In this document: piece after piece, positions 15,304 through 24,648 of the stretch | Layout: every line of letters starts with the position of its first letter | Numbering within the stretch: the first letter of the stretch is position 1 | The notes under the pieces: generated by a model | Database searches by the model: none | Told to the model about the DNA's origin: nothing | What the model saw: the letters and a program-made list of their open reading frames with translations, nothing else | NCBI RefSeq assembly: GCF_039523435.1 | Contig: NZ_BAAAFH010000011.1 | Span: forward strand, 744,001-808,000 | Reading direction: 5' to 3' | Source of the DNA: Wandonia haliotis | GTDB lineage: Bacteria; Bacteroidota; Bacteroidia; Flavobacteriales_D; Crocinitomicaceae | Length of the DNA stretch: 64,000 bases | Made by a program: the position numbers and the translations under genes

Positions 15304-16803
15304 ATGGAGAAATACGATCTTATTGTTATTGGAGGAGGTCCCGCGGGTTATGCAGCTGCTATGCGTGCGATCGACTTCAAAAAATCCGTTTGTTTAATTG
15401 AAAAAGACCGTGTTGGTGGTGCCGGACTGTACAACGGTGCACTTTCTTCTAAAACCCTCTGGGAAATGTCCCAAAAGGTCTATGAAGTAAATGAGGCAAC
15501 ACAACACCTAAGGAAAGAACAGTTTGAGTTTTCCTGGGAAGAAGTCAAGAAAACACTGGAAGAAGCTCTCTTTGAACGCAAGTTTCACTATTCATGCCAC
15601 ATCAAACTCCTACAATCGGCAACTGAGAAACAATATTTTACCTACGAAAGAGGTTTTGGAAAACTATTGAATGAGAACGAAGTAGAGATTACCCGTTCCA
15701 ACGGAGAAGGAAGCAAAACTATTTATGGGGAAAATATTATTCTGGCTACAGGAAGTACTCCCAGAAAACTACCTCACATTGATGTAGATGAAAAGACGAT
15801 CCTCACTTCGGACGGAATAGAATCGATAAAAGACTATCCGAAAAGTCTTGTTATTATCGGAGCCGGGGTAATTGGTTGTGAGTACGCTACCATATTTTCC
15901 AATTTCGGAAAAACAAAAGTATACATTATTGACCGGCAGGACCGAATTCTTCCTTTTGAAGATGAAGATGTTTCAGCTATGGTAGCTGATAACCTGATCC
16001 GAAAAGGAGTTACGATTCACAACAATGCACAACTGGAGCGTATTGAGAAAATCGGTAATGAGGTAGAATATGAACTTTCCTATCCGGACGGACGAAGCGA
16101 GGTTATCCGCGTCGAAAAAGCATTGCTTTCCATTGGCCGGACGCCCAACCTGGAAAACCTGGGACTGGAAAATGCCGGTGTAATGCTCTCGACCCGAGGT
16201 GTACACGTAGAAGATAATGACACGGTAACCAATATTCCGAATATTTTTGCCGTAGGTGATTTGATCGGAAGAATTGCATTGGTTAATATGGGTGAAATTG
16301 AAGCCCGTTATACCGTTGAGCGTATTTTCAGTGAAACCCCAGTAAAAAAACTGAATTACGATAATGTTTGTACGATTATGTTTCTCCGCCCAGAAGTAGC
16401 ACTTGTAGGGATGAATGAGCAACAATGTATTAAACAAAATATACCTGTTAAAGTAGTAAAACTAGATTACTCGTTAATCTCACGGGCAATTGCCATGAGA
16501 CGTACACAGGGATTCATTAAAATCATCGTTACCAATGACGATGAAATGCGGATTTTGGGTATGCGTGTAATCGGAGAACATGCTTCTACAGCAATACAGG
16601 CAATAGGACTGCTGATAAAAATGCATGAACCGATTGAAACATTATCCGAACTGATTCACCCCCACCCTTCTATTGTGGAAGGTATTCAGGAATGTGTTCG
16701 GATGCTGTTAAACCGTTCCCTCTTCAAAGCTTCCGTATTTGGTGATAAAATGGCCTGTTACAGTCTTGTGGACGGAAAAAGAACACCTTTGGAACGACTT
16801 TAG
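15304..16803 (+). CDS. Dihydrolipoamide-dehydrogenase-like flavoprotein lacking the redox disulfide
   Basis: A 499-residue pyridine-nucleotide-disulfide oxidoreductase fold. The FAD-binding GGGPAG is at residues 10-15, the NAD-binding GAGVIGCEYA sits mid-protein, and a second FAD motif NIFAVGDLIGR follows. The dimerisation domain carries IHPHPSIVEGIQE, which includes the conserved His-Glu. The usual GGTCLNVGCIPSK becomes GGAGLYNGALSSK, so both redox cysteines are Gly41 and Ala46. Thus it cannot be a normal lipoamide dehydrogenase. It could be a transhydrogenase-like or electron-transfer flavoprotein. I chose the ATG at 15304 because the earlier in-frame start adds a non-homologous tail. It is probably monocistronic. 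Confidence 0.85.
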   Translation: MEKYDLIVIGGGPAGYAAAMRAIDFKKSVCLIEKDRVGGAGLYNGALSSKTLWEMSQKVYEVNEATQHLRKEQFEFSWEEVKKTLEEALFERKFHYSCHIKLLQSATEKQYFTYERGFGKLLNENEVEITRSNGEGSKTIYGENIILATGSTPRKLPHIDVDEKTILTSDGIESIKDYPKSLVIIGAGVIGCEYATIFSNFGKTKVYIIDRQDRILPFEDEDVSAMVADNLIRKGVTIHNNAQLERIEKIGNEVEYELSYPDGRSEVIRVEKALLSIGRTPNLENLGLENAGVMLSTRGVHVEDNDTVTNIPNIFAVGDLIGRIALVNMGEIEARYTVERIFSETPVKKLNYDNVCTIMFLRPEVALVGMNEQQCIKQNIPVKVVKLDYSLISRAIAMRRTQGFIKIIVTNDDEMRILGMRVIGEHASTAIQAIGLLIKMHEPIETLSELIHPHPSIVEGIQECVRMLLNRSLFKASVFGDKMACYSLVDGKRTPLERL

Positions 16804-16897
16804 ACAACCATTTATCATGGTAATTCTCCGAACATACAGAAAGCCGGTTTCGGAATCCGATAAAGTATTAATTTAGCTAAAAATAACACAAGAATAA

Positions 16898-18382
16898 ATG
16901 AGAAAAACAGCCGCTATGTTGCTTTTTTCCGGTGTAAGTACCTTATCCCTTGCACAGGAAAAAGAAATAAAATTTACGGAATATGACCTCGATAACGGCA
17001 TGCACGTTATTCTGCATCAGGATAACAGTAATCCTATTGTAGCCGTATCTATTATGTACCACGTTGGTTCCAAAAATGAAAATCCGGAAAGAACAGGTTT
17101 TGCTCACTTTTTTGAGCACCTTATGTTCGAAGGAAGTCAGAACATAGACCGTGGTGAATTTTCCCGATTGGTAGAAATGAACGGAGGTGTACTGAATGCC
17201 AACACTTCTCAGGATAGAACGTATTACTATGAAATTCTTCCATCTAACCAATTGGAATTAGGCTTGTGGTTAGAATCAGAAAGATTACTTCACGCAAAAG
17301 TAGACAGCGTGGGGATTGAAACACAGCGTGAAGTAGTGAAAGAAGAAAAGCGTCAGCGAATTGACAACCAACCTTATGGTTCCTTCATGGCAAAAGCTTT
17401 CTCCATGATGTTTCAGGAACATCCGTACCAATGGACTCCAATCGGAAGTATGGAACATTTAGATGCTGCTCAGGAAGAAGATTATATCAACTTCTACAAA
17501 ACATTCTATGTTCCTAATAATGCGACATTGTCTATTGCAGGAGATATTAGTATTGAAGAAACCAAAGCACTTATCGAAAAGTACTTTGCGTCTATTCCCT
17601 CGGGTGAAAAGCTGAACGCTTACCGTGACCTGGTCAATCTTCCTGCAAATAAAGTAGCAGAAAAGTACAAGCTGAAAGAAAAGAAAATCAAAAAAGCTTT
17701 GGCGAAAACACCTGCTGAGGTAGCGTACAAGAAGTTATTTAAAAATGTTTCTGAAACACAGATTCCGATTCCTCAACCGACACAGGTAGAAGCTCCTTTA
17801 AGCGGTGTGCTTACTGACACTGTATATGATAACATTCAGTTACCAGCTCTTTTTGCCTGCTACCGCATGCCGGCGCAAAACTCTCCTGATTTTTACTCCG
17901 TACAAATGATGAACGAAATTCTGTCCGGAGGAAGCAGTTCCCGTTTAAATAAATCGGTAGTAGAAAAAGATCAGTTAGCGATGACTATGTTCTCTTTCCC
18001 ATTTCCTCTTGAGCATCCGGGAATGGCTCTTATTCTGGGGATTGCTAACAGCGGAGTCAGTCTTGACAAGCTTCAGCAAGGAATGGATAAAGAAGTAGCT
18101 CGCCTGCAAACAGAGTTAATTTCTGATGCAGAATACGAAAAAATTCAAAATTCATTTGAAAGTAACTTCTATTCGTCCAATTCGACCATGGCCGGAATAG
18201 CAGAAGCCCTGGCTAATAACTACGTTTACTTCGGTAACACCAACCTTATCAATAATGAGTTGGAAAAATACAAGAAAGTAACCAAAGAAGATATCCGACA
18301 GGCAGCCATCAAATACTTCACACCGGAAAGAAGAATTCTTCTATACTACCTTCCGAAGGAAAATAACGAAGAAGAAAAATAG
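16898..18382 (+). CDS. M16 family zinc metallopeptidase, active member
   Basis: A 494-residue secreted M16 (pitrilysin/processing-peptidase-like) metalloprotease. A signal peptide (residues 1-19, ending SLAQ) precedes the inverted zinc motif HFFEH at 70-74, and the downstream conserved Glu lies in the EVVKEEKRQR helix. Both N- and C-terminal M16 halves are present. It would work in the periplasm on peptides or misfolded fragments. The next gene, 32 bp downstream, is a second M16 protein without the zinc motif, matching the active/inactive heterodimer arrangement known for this family. Confidence 0.92.
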   Translation: MRKTAAMLLFSGVSTLSLAQEKEIKFTEYDLDNGMHVILHQDNSNPIVAVSIMYHVGSKNENPERTGFAHFFEHLMFEGSQNIDRGEFSRLVEMNGGVLNANTSQDRTYYYEILPSNQLELGLWLESERLLHAKVDSVGIETQREVVKEEKRQRIDNQPYGSFMAKAFSMMFQEHPYQWTPIGSMEHLDAAQEEDYINFYKTFYVPNNATLSIAGDISIEETKALIEKYFASIPSGEKLNAYRDLVNLPANKVAEKYKLKEKKIKKALAKTPAEVAYKKLFKNVSETQIPIPQPTQVEAPLSGVLTDTVYDNIQLPALFACYRMPAQNSPDFYSVQMMNEILSGGSSSRLNKSVVEKDQLAMTMFSFPFPLEHPGMALILGIANSGVSLDKLQQGMDKEVARLQTELISDAEYEKIQNSFESNFYSSNSTMAGIAEALANNYVYFGNTNLINNELEKYKKVTKEDIRQAAIKYFTPERRILLYYLPKENNEEEK

Positions 18383-18414
18383 AACAGTACTTCATCGAAA
18401 GAAAAAATAAGACC

Positions 18415-20511
18415 ATGAAAAATATTCTTTTATATACATTCATAATGGCGGCTTTCGGGCTTCAGGCCCAGATTGACCGCTCAGTACGCCCACAAGCAAG
18501 CAAAGCTCCGGCTGTTAATATTCCGGACTCGGAAATTTTCGATCTTGATAACGGAATGACTGTAATTCTATCGAAAAATGACAAAATTCCCCGCGTTTCG
18601 TTCAATCTGGTTATGGGAACTGACCCTATGCTGGAAGGAGAAAAAAGTGGTTTGGCAGACTTTGCCGGGAGTATGATCCTGTCAGGGACAAAGAATCTCA
18701 GTAAGGATGAATTGGATTTTAAGATCGATTACATGGGTGCCAACATATCTGCCAGCTCCTCTTCGATCTATGTTTCAGGACTGTCCAAATACGACTTGGA
18801 TCTGATTGCTATTCTTGCAGAAATTGTGAAAAATGCCAATTTCCCTGAATCTGAGTTTGACCGGATAAAAAAACAAAGTGCTTCTGCTTTGACGATGACC
18901 AAGTCAGATGCCAACACCATGGCTTCTAACATCACTAATTCTGTCGTTTTCGGAAAAAAGCACCCGCGAGGAGAAAGCATGACGGAAGAAACACTGGAGG
19001 CAATTACACTTGCAGATGTAAAGAATTACTTCCACAGTAAATTTACTCCCCGAAACAGTTATCTGGTTGTGGTAGGAGATATCGATGCAGCCCGTCTTCA
19101 GGAGCTCATCAAAAACACACTTGGAGATTGGACCGGAAAGGTTACCGAAAGTGGTAAATATGTTGTAAAACCAAATCAAAAAGGTAGTCGTGTTATTTTC
19201 GGGAAAAAAGCCGGAGCTGTTCAGTCAGTTATCCAGGTAGCAATTCCTCTTAACATTACACCGGGACACCCGGATGAAATCAAGGTCAAATTGATGAACC
19301 AAATCCTTGGTGGAGGAACATTTGAAGCTCGCCTGATGCAAAACCTGCGTGAGGACAAAGCGTACACATACGGATGTTACTCAGGCGTATCCATCGCCAG
19401 AACAGGAAGTTATTTCTACACTTCGGGAAGTTTCCGTAACGAAGTAACGGATAGTGCGGTTACTCAAATTCTTTCTGAAATAAGAACGATCACTGAGAAT
19501 CCTGTAACCGAAGAAGAACTTCAACTAGCCAAGGCTTCGATGTCCGGATCGTTTGTTCGCGCTCTTGAACGTCCTCAGACGATCGCTGATTTTGCTTTGT
19601 CTATCTTCCGTAACAAACTGGATAAGGATTACTACAAAAACTATCTGAAAATGATTGAAGAGACAACGATAAGTGACATTAATAAAATGGCTGAATCGTA
19701 TCTTGATTATGAAAATGCCTATATCGTTGTTGTAGGAAATGAGAAGATTGCCGAAAACCTGCTTCCTTTTGATCAGAATGGAAAAATTGAGTATTACGAT
19801 GCTTTCGGGAACCCGGAAACAGGATTCAAGAAAGCTGACATTTCTGCTGAAAAAGTAATTGAGAATTATATTCTGGCGGTTACACAATCGAAAACAAGAA
19901 AAGAAGCAGAGCAAAAAATAGGAAAGATCAAATCAATGACACAGGTAATGACAGCTACTCCTTCCGGAGCTCCTGTAAGTTTTGATATGTACACCTATCT
20001 AAAGACTCCTAGTTCTGAAGCGATGGAAGTTCTTTTCAATGGTCAGGTAATGCAGCGTACGTTCTTTAATGGAAAAGCAGGTGGAATGGAATCTTCTCCG
20101 ATGGCCGGAGGACAATCAATCGAGTATTCTGACGAAGAAGTCGCTGAAAAGAAAAAGACAATTGGTCTTATTCCCGAAGTAAACTACAGTAAACATGAAG
20201 TTGAATTCAAACTTTTAGGAATCAAAAAGGAAATGGGGAAAGATTATTATGTGATTGAAACAAGCACTTCAAACTCGGTAACACAGGATTACTATTCTGT
20301 TTCCACTTTCCAGAAAGAACGTTCCAGCTCTGTAACGACTATGGAAGGAGAGACTTCATCATCCAGTGTGGAATATCGTAAGTTTAATGAGGTTAACGGG
20401 ATTCTGTTCCCTCACGAACTTAGCCAGATGGCCGGTTCTATGTCATTACTGGTTGAAGTAAAATCTATCGAGATTAACAAATCTATCGACGATAAGAAGT
20501 TTGTAAAATAG
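18415..20511 (+). CDS. M16 family protein, non-catalytic partner with C-terminal extension
   Basis: A 698-residue secreted M16 homologue with a signal peptide (residues 1-18, ending FGLQA). At the place of HxxEH it reads DFAGS (within GLADFAGSMILSG), so zinc and catalytic residues are missing. The second half keeps the family's LREDKAYTYG block (R/Y pair), which in partner subunits completes the active site. About 210 extra residues follow the M16 halves (from roughly 480). They are beta-rich, Ser-rich and resemble the lipoprotein-sorting-like domains appended to Bacteroidota M16 proteins. It is cotranscribed with the active subunit upstream and ends at a strong terminator. Confidence 0.9.
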   Translation: MKNILLYTFIMAAFGLQAQIDRSVRPQASKAPAVNIPDSEIFDLDNGMTVILSKNDKIPRVSFNLVMGTDPMLEGEKSGLADFAGSMILSGTKNLSKDELDFKIDYMGANISASSSSIYVSGLSKYDLDLIAILAEIVKNANFPESEFDRIKKQSASALTMTKSDANTMASNITNSVVFGKKHPRGESMTEETLEAITLADVKNYFHSKFTPRNSYLVVVGDIDAARLQELIKNTLGDWTGKVTESGKYVVKPNQKGSRVIFGKKAGAVQSVIQVAIPLNITPGHPDEIKVKLMNQILGGGTFEARLMQNLREDKAYTYGCYSGVSIARTGSYFYTSGSFRNEVTDSAVTQILSEIRTITENPVTEEELQLAKASMSGSFVRALERPQTIADFALSIFRNKLDKDYYKNYLKMIEETTISDINKMAESYLDYENAYIVVVGNEKIAENLLPFDQNGKIEYYDAFGNPETGFKKADISAEKVIENYILAVTQSKTRKEAEQKIGKIKSMTQVMTATPSGAPVSFDMYTYLKTPSSEAMEVLFNGQVMQRTFFNGKAGGMESSPMAGGQSIEYSDEEVAEKKKTIGLIPEVNYSKHEVEFKLLGIKKEMGKDYYVIETSTSNSVTQDYYSVSTFQKERSSSVTTMEGETSSSSVEYRKFNEVNGILFPHELSQMAGSMSLLVEVKSIEINKSIDDKKFVK

Positions 20512-20530
20512 TAGTAGAATTTATTTATAG

Positions 20531-20561
20531 AAAAGAGGAATGGTAGTACTGTTCCTCTTTT
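20531..20561. terminator. Bidirectional terminator between convergent genes
   Basis: Arms AAAAGAGGAA (20531-20540) and TTCCTCTTTT (20552-20561) have an 11-nt loop. They lie between the M16 operon and the convergent di-haem peroxidase gene, whose stop codon begins at 20562. Confidence 0.85.
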
Positions 20562-21521
20562 TTAATTTGTTTCTAAAGATCTGAAGAAGGCATGTAAAGC
20601 TTCCCTCTCTTCATCTGAAAGAGTAAAACTTTTGATCTCTTCCGACTGATTCAGGTTTCCACTTCCACCTTTTGCATAATAATCCAGTACCTCATCAATG
20701 GTTTGTACTGATCCGTCATGCATATACGGATATGTTTTTGTCACATTGCGTAACGATGGAATCTTGAACTTTCCGAAATCTGTCGAATCTGCAGTTATCC
20801 TGTATCTTCCTCCGTCTCTTCCATTCCCGCTACCGTTAGACTTGATCTCAAACGAAGTAAAAAACGGGGCCGGGTGACAGTCCGTACAATGTAACTGTTC
20901 ATCAAAGATTCTGTATCCCTTCAGTGCCTGCTTATCAAGTTCTTTTCCCAGAAAATAATAATCATCAAACGGGCTGTTCCAGACAATCAATGTACGCTCA
21001 TAAGCAGCTAAAGCACGTGTTAGCACCCACACATCAAACTCCCTGTCAAAAACTTGCTTTGCCAGCTCATTGTACTCATCAATAGAGTGAAGTTTTTGGA
21101 CTAATTCACCTATCTTTTCATACCCCATTTCATTCAGATCAGTTATCGGAACAACCGCCTGCATTTCAAGCGTTTTAATTTCTCCTTCAAACATAAAATG
21201 AGGTTGATAGGCTACATTGATTAAAGATGGAGCATTTCGTAAGGACTTCCGACCATAAACTCCATTAGAAAGTGGTAGATTATCGGTAAATGCTCTTTCG
21301 GGAACATGACAGGTTGCACAAGAAACCGTATTATCAATACTCAGTCTCGGGTCAAAAAACAGTTTTTCTCCCAATTCTGCTTTTTCAATGCTAAAGGGAT
21401 TATCCTCAGGATGAATAGGCTCCGGATAAGGTGACGAACAGGAAAACAAGGTCACTAAACCAACCTGCAGCAAAAGAAATCTTGTTGCGGAAGAAGTGAC
21501 TATACTCTCCCCTTTTCTCAT
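20562..21521 (-). CDS. MauG/cytochrome c peroxidase-type di-haem lipoprotein
   Basis: A 319-residue c-type cytochrome with two haem motifs, CATCH (68-72) and CTDCH (212-216), spaced as in di-haem cytochrome c peroxidases. It would reduce H2O2 or oxidise a protein/organic substrate in the periplasm. A lipobox at FSCSS puts a lipidated Cys at residue 28. The likely distal ligand region LRNAPSLINVAY and the PSLRNVTKTYPYMHDGS block are conserved in the family. It is the second gene of a unit starting with the methyltransferase (2-bp gap). Cytochrome maturation is provided by ccsBA elsewhere in the window. Confidence 0.92.
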   Translation of the reverse strand: MRKGESIVTSSATRFLLLQVGLVTLFSCSSPYPEPIHPEDNPFSIEKAELGEKLFFDPRLSIDNTVSCATCHVPERAFTDNLPLSNGVYGRKSLRNAPSLINVAYQPHFMFEGEIKTLEMQAVVPITDLNEMGYEKIGELVQKLHSIDEYNELAKQVFDREFDVWVLTRALAAYERTLIVWNSPFDDYYFLGKELDKQALKGYRIFDEQLHCTDCHPAPFFTSFEIKSNGSGNGRDGGRYRITADSTDFGKFKIPSLRNVTKTYPYMHDGSVQTIDEVLDYYAKGGSGNLNQSEEIKSFTLSDEEREALHAFFRSLETN

Positions 21522-21523
21522 TT

Positions 21524-22300
21524 TTATTCCGGCTTTCTGAAAATGTACAAAATTTCCCCGGGACTCAGGCGATACCGTTCGATCAGTTTTTCATCCAACT
21601 CTGTTTTCGGATTGTATTCCTCTACATCAAAACCAACAGCTTTTAACTTTTCAGGATAATCCAATCCATATAAACGAACATGGTCTTTTTGCCAAAAATG
21701 TTTCTCGCGCTCTTCAGGAGAAGTAATACTTTTATCCTCATACGTTTCTGAGCGCGTAAGATCCATAGGAACCTGAAATATCCCCCATCCACCGGGCTTC
21801 ATCACACGAAATAACTCCCCCATACATTGTTTGTCATCTTCTACATGTTCCAGAACATGGTTACAAAAAACAACATCAAACCGATTGTCTTCAAGTGGAA
21901 TATCATGCAAATCAAAGTGTATATCTGCTATCGGAGAAACCAGGTCTCCCGTAAGGTACTTCAGGTTATTCTGTTTTTTGAAATGCGGTAAAAAGCACTG
22001 TTCAGGTGCAATATGCAACATTTCAATCTGCTCAGCCGTGAAAAAATCAGATTTATTGAGCAAATACAACCAAATCAGACGATGTCTTTCCAAAGTCAGA
22101 TCATAAGGACATAATACATTCTCCCGGTGCGCTACTGCTGATCCGTACGAAAGAAACTTGCGGAAAGACCGTTGACAAACGGGACACTCTACCTTATCTC
22201 CTTTGTACAACATCGGAGCTACTTGTTTAAAAACATAACTCATGCGTATCAAAACAGGACGCGGTAACGTATTCAACAGAAATTTGTACAGTTTCTTCAT
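21524..22300 (-). CDS. Class I SAM-dependent methyltransferase with N-terminal Cys motif
   Basis: A 258-residue methyltransferase. The DIHFDLHDIPLEDNRFDVVFCNHVLEHVEDD block (around 128-158) is the Methyltransf_11 motif IV region with the HVLEHV helix, and LKPGGWGIFQVP follows. An N-terminal basic-hydrophobic segment and CPVCQRSFRKFLSYG (two Cys) could form half a zinc knuckle; only one further Cys is nearby (LCPYDL). Such proteins are common in Bacteroidota cell-surface gene regions, but the substrate is unknown. It lies two bases upstream of the di-haem peroxidase, so the two are probably translationally coupled. I see no functional reason for the pairing. Confidence 0.82.
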   Translation of the reverse strand: MKKLYKFLLNTLPRPVLIRMSYVFKQVAPMLYKGDKVECPVCQRSFRKFLSYGSAVAHRENVLCPYDLTLERHRLIWLYLLNKSDFFTAEQIEMLHIAPEQCFLPHFKKQNNLKYLTGDLVSPIADIHFDLHDIPLEDNRFDVVFCNHVLEHVEDDKQCMGELFRVMKPGGWGIFQVPMDLTRSETYEDKSITSPEEREKHFWQKDHVRLYGLDYPEKLKAVGFDVEEYNPKTELDEKLIERYRLSPGEILYIFRKPE

Positions 22301-22415
22301 CTCGACATAGTTCCTACTACTGATCCCCGGTCAACCCCCATTAACAAAGGACTGTTCAGTAAATTTCCGTAAAGTTACTTTTCCTGCTCTAAAAATCGAT
22401 ATTTTCGTTCAGTAA

Positions 22416-23450
22416 ATGTTACGTGTGCCCACCGGAAGAATTCTTCAAATATGCTTTTTTCTTCTGCTTTTGTTTCCTCCGGAACTAAAAGCACAGGAGA
22501 GTAAGCTCTTTGATTTTAAAGACTCCAGTATACATTACAACCTCTACAAACGTCGTTGGATTATTGATATAGGAACAGGTTTCAATAGTACTCACCTTTC
22601 CTATAATCTCAAATATGATGGTCATGGTAAAGTAAATATGATTCCCAACACACCGTTTGTATTTCAGGCCGGGGTTCATTATCTGGGGGTACGTTTGGGG
22701 CTGACATTTAAATTACCTGTCAATACACTTAACCCAAAGTTGTATGGTAAGTCCAATTACCTGAATCTCGACCTGGGATTTGCTATCAAACGAATAAATT
22801 TTGCTGTAGACATCAATTATTTCAAAGGATTTGCCTACTTAAATCAACAGGCAGCTGATACAGTCGATTTAACAGAGAAACACGGGATTCATCCGGATTA
22901 TACAACAGCTACCGTAGGACTACATGTTCGCTATTTTTTCAGAAAAGGTTTTCATTACAAGGCTTTTCAGGGAAAAGTAGCTGATTATAAAAGATCTTCA
23001 CTAAGTCCGTACATTTATGGTTATCTGGGTGGAATTGGGATCAGTAACGAAAAAAACTACCTTCTTTCCGACTTTCAACGCACAGTATCCGAGGATAACT
23101 CCAATATGAATCGTTTGGGATCCTTTGAACTGGGAGCTATTCCCGGACTGGCGTATGTCTATAAAAAAGACTGGTTCCAGGGAGGTATTCTTGCCGGATT
23201 TGGTCCTTTATTACAGGTTAAATCCTATAAAACCCCTGATAACTCCAGAGGTTTCCTAGGCTTAAGCACACGTACGGATTTGATGTTGGTACTTGGTGTT
23301 CAAAAAACCAAATGGTTTCTGAATCTTTCAGGCGAATTCCAGTTCAGACGGATAAATATCAAAAATATTAATTTCCAACAGTATTATTTTGATGTCCGTC
23401 TGTCCGGAGGGTATCGCTTTAAGGAAAAAGCAAGGAAGAAAAAGAAATAA
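22416..23450 (+). CDS. Outer-membrane beta-barrel protein, DUF-type
   Basis: A 344-residue secreted protein with a signal peptide (residues 1-26, ending ELKAQ). After it come many alternating aromatic/polar strands of 9-13 residues (for example WIIDIGTGFN, YLNLDLGFAI, GLHVRYFF, SLSPYIYGYLGG) with a Phe/Tyr-rich ending. This is typical of a barrel of about 12-14 strands. A basic tail (KARKKKK) follows the last strand. The family resembles DUF4421-like outer-membrane proteins in Bacteroidota, but this is a tentative match. The ligand is unknown. It is monocistronic and convergent with the exporter operon. Confidence 0.72.
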   Translation: MLRVPTGRILQICFFLLLLFPPELKAQESKLFDFKDSSIHYNLYKRRWIIDIGTGFNSTHLSYNLKYDGHGKVNMIPNTPFVFQAGVHYLGVRLGLTFKLPVNTLNPKLYGKSNYLNLDLGFAIKRINFAVDINYFKGFAYLNQQAADTVDLTEKHGIHPDYTTATVGLHVRYFFRKGFHYKAFQGKVADYKRSSLSPYIYGYLGGIGISNEKNYLLSDFQRTVSEDNSNMNRLGSFELGAIPGLAYVYKKDWFQGGILAGFGPLLQVKSYKTPDNSRGFLGLSTRTDLMLVLGVQKTKWFLNLSGEFQFRRINIKNINFQQYYFDVRLSGGYRFKEKARKKKK

Positions 23451-23453
23451 CCA

Positions 23454-24644
23454 TTATTTTTCCTCTACCGCAGCAACCTGTAACTTCATCTTTTTCTCTT
23501 CTTTTTTTATACGCCACTTTACCAGAATGACACTCAGTAAAAAATAAGCGACGATTTGAATAGCCAGTTGTTGTATACTAGGCAACACTTGCTGCAATGT
23601 TGCTCCTTCCATCAACAGATGTTTAAACGCATTCAGGAAAGGAGTTAACGGCAAAGCATTGGCCAGCCATTGAATTGGAGTTGCCATTGCAAAAATAGGC
23701 CATGTATATCCGCTGATAATAAACCCGGGAGCTGATAACAGCATCAAAACCTGAGTAGCCTTCAAAGCATTCGGTAGCATTGCACTTATCATGACCCCTA
23801 AAAAAGTTGCCGAAACGACAAACAAAGCAGACAAAACAATAAAATTAAATGGTCCGGACGGCAAAGGTGCATCGTACAATACATGAAACCCATAGAATAT
23901 GCCCACCATTGGGATGGATAACACCCACACCGGAGCAACCTTAATCAATACGGTTGCCAACGCAGATTTTGTTTTACTTACGATTCCTTTTCCAAAGGAA
24001 TTATTCTCTACCTCAAATGCAATACTAACCGCCATTGCCAATAATATCACCTGCTGAAGAACAACAGTAAGCATAGCCGGCCACATAAAAGAGAAATAAT
24101 TCCCGGTTTCATTAAATACCTTAACATAGTTTTGTTTGAAAGGTTCGTACTTCATCTTAGCTTCCGCACCGGACATTCCTCTTCTCTGTAAAGCCTTGAT
24201 TTCAGCACCTGCTGCAAAAGTCCCTAACGAAGTCTGAATACTTTTACTCACAAAATTTGCTGTCAATAAGTTGACCGTATTACAATACACCATTACTTCC
24301 GGATAACGCGCCTGTAAAATATCAGCCTCAAAACGATCTGGAATAATAACCATCGCCGAAGCATCTAATTTCACCATATCCGCTTGCACATCATTGGATT
24401 CCGCAAGTACTTTTTTAATCTCAATCCCTTCATTATCCTCCAGCATTTCCAATATCTGTAAGCTCATCGGGGAATTATCCCGATCCACTACTACCACCGG
24501 AAGCTCCGTTGCTTTTCCCGATTTATAAACGGAAGCCAGCATCACTGCATAAATAATCGGGGCGGCAACGAAGACTAATAACAAAGTCGTATTGCTGAAA
24601 AACATTTTAAACTCCCGACGTACTAAATACATTAGATTTTTCAC
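23454..24644 (-). CDS. ABC-2 type transporter permease
   Basis: A 396-residue permease of the YhhJ/YbhR/ABC2_membrane_3 group. It has an N-terminal helix (around 20-35), a large periplasmic domain (35-180) and then about five helices ending in an Ile-rich one, followed by a Lys-rich C-terminal tail. The family exports small molecules with an ATPase partner. No ATPase gene is next to it, so it must borrow one from elsewhere. It is last in the tolC-hlyD-permease operon (4-bp gap after the HlyD gene). Confidence 0.87.
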   Translation of the reverse strand: MKNLMYLVRREFKMFFSNTTLLLVFVAAPIIYAVMLASVYKSGKATELPVVVVDRDNSPMSLQILEMLEDNEGIEIKKVLAESNDVQADMVKLDASAMVIIPDRFEADILQARYPEVMVYCNTVNLLTANFVSKSIQTSLGTFAAGAEIKALQRRGMSGAEAKMKYEPFKQNYVKVFNETGNYFSFMWPAMLTVVLQQVILLAMAVSIAFEVENNSFGKGIVSKTKSALATVLIKVAPVWVLSIPMVGIFYGFHVLYDAPLPSGPFNFIVLSALFVVSATFLGVMISAMLPNALKATQVLMLLSAPGFIISGYTWPIFAMATPIQWLANALPLTPFLNAFKHLLMEGATLQQVLPSIQQLAIQIVAYFLLSVILVKWRIKKEEKKMKLQVAAVEEK

Positions 24645-24648
24645 CGTA

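Noticed and set aside
16810..16825. Short ACCAT/ATGGT hairpin after the flavoprotein gene as a terminator
   Set aside because: The stem is only five to six pairs and lacks a T run.
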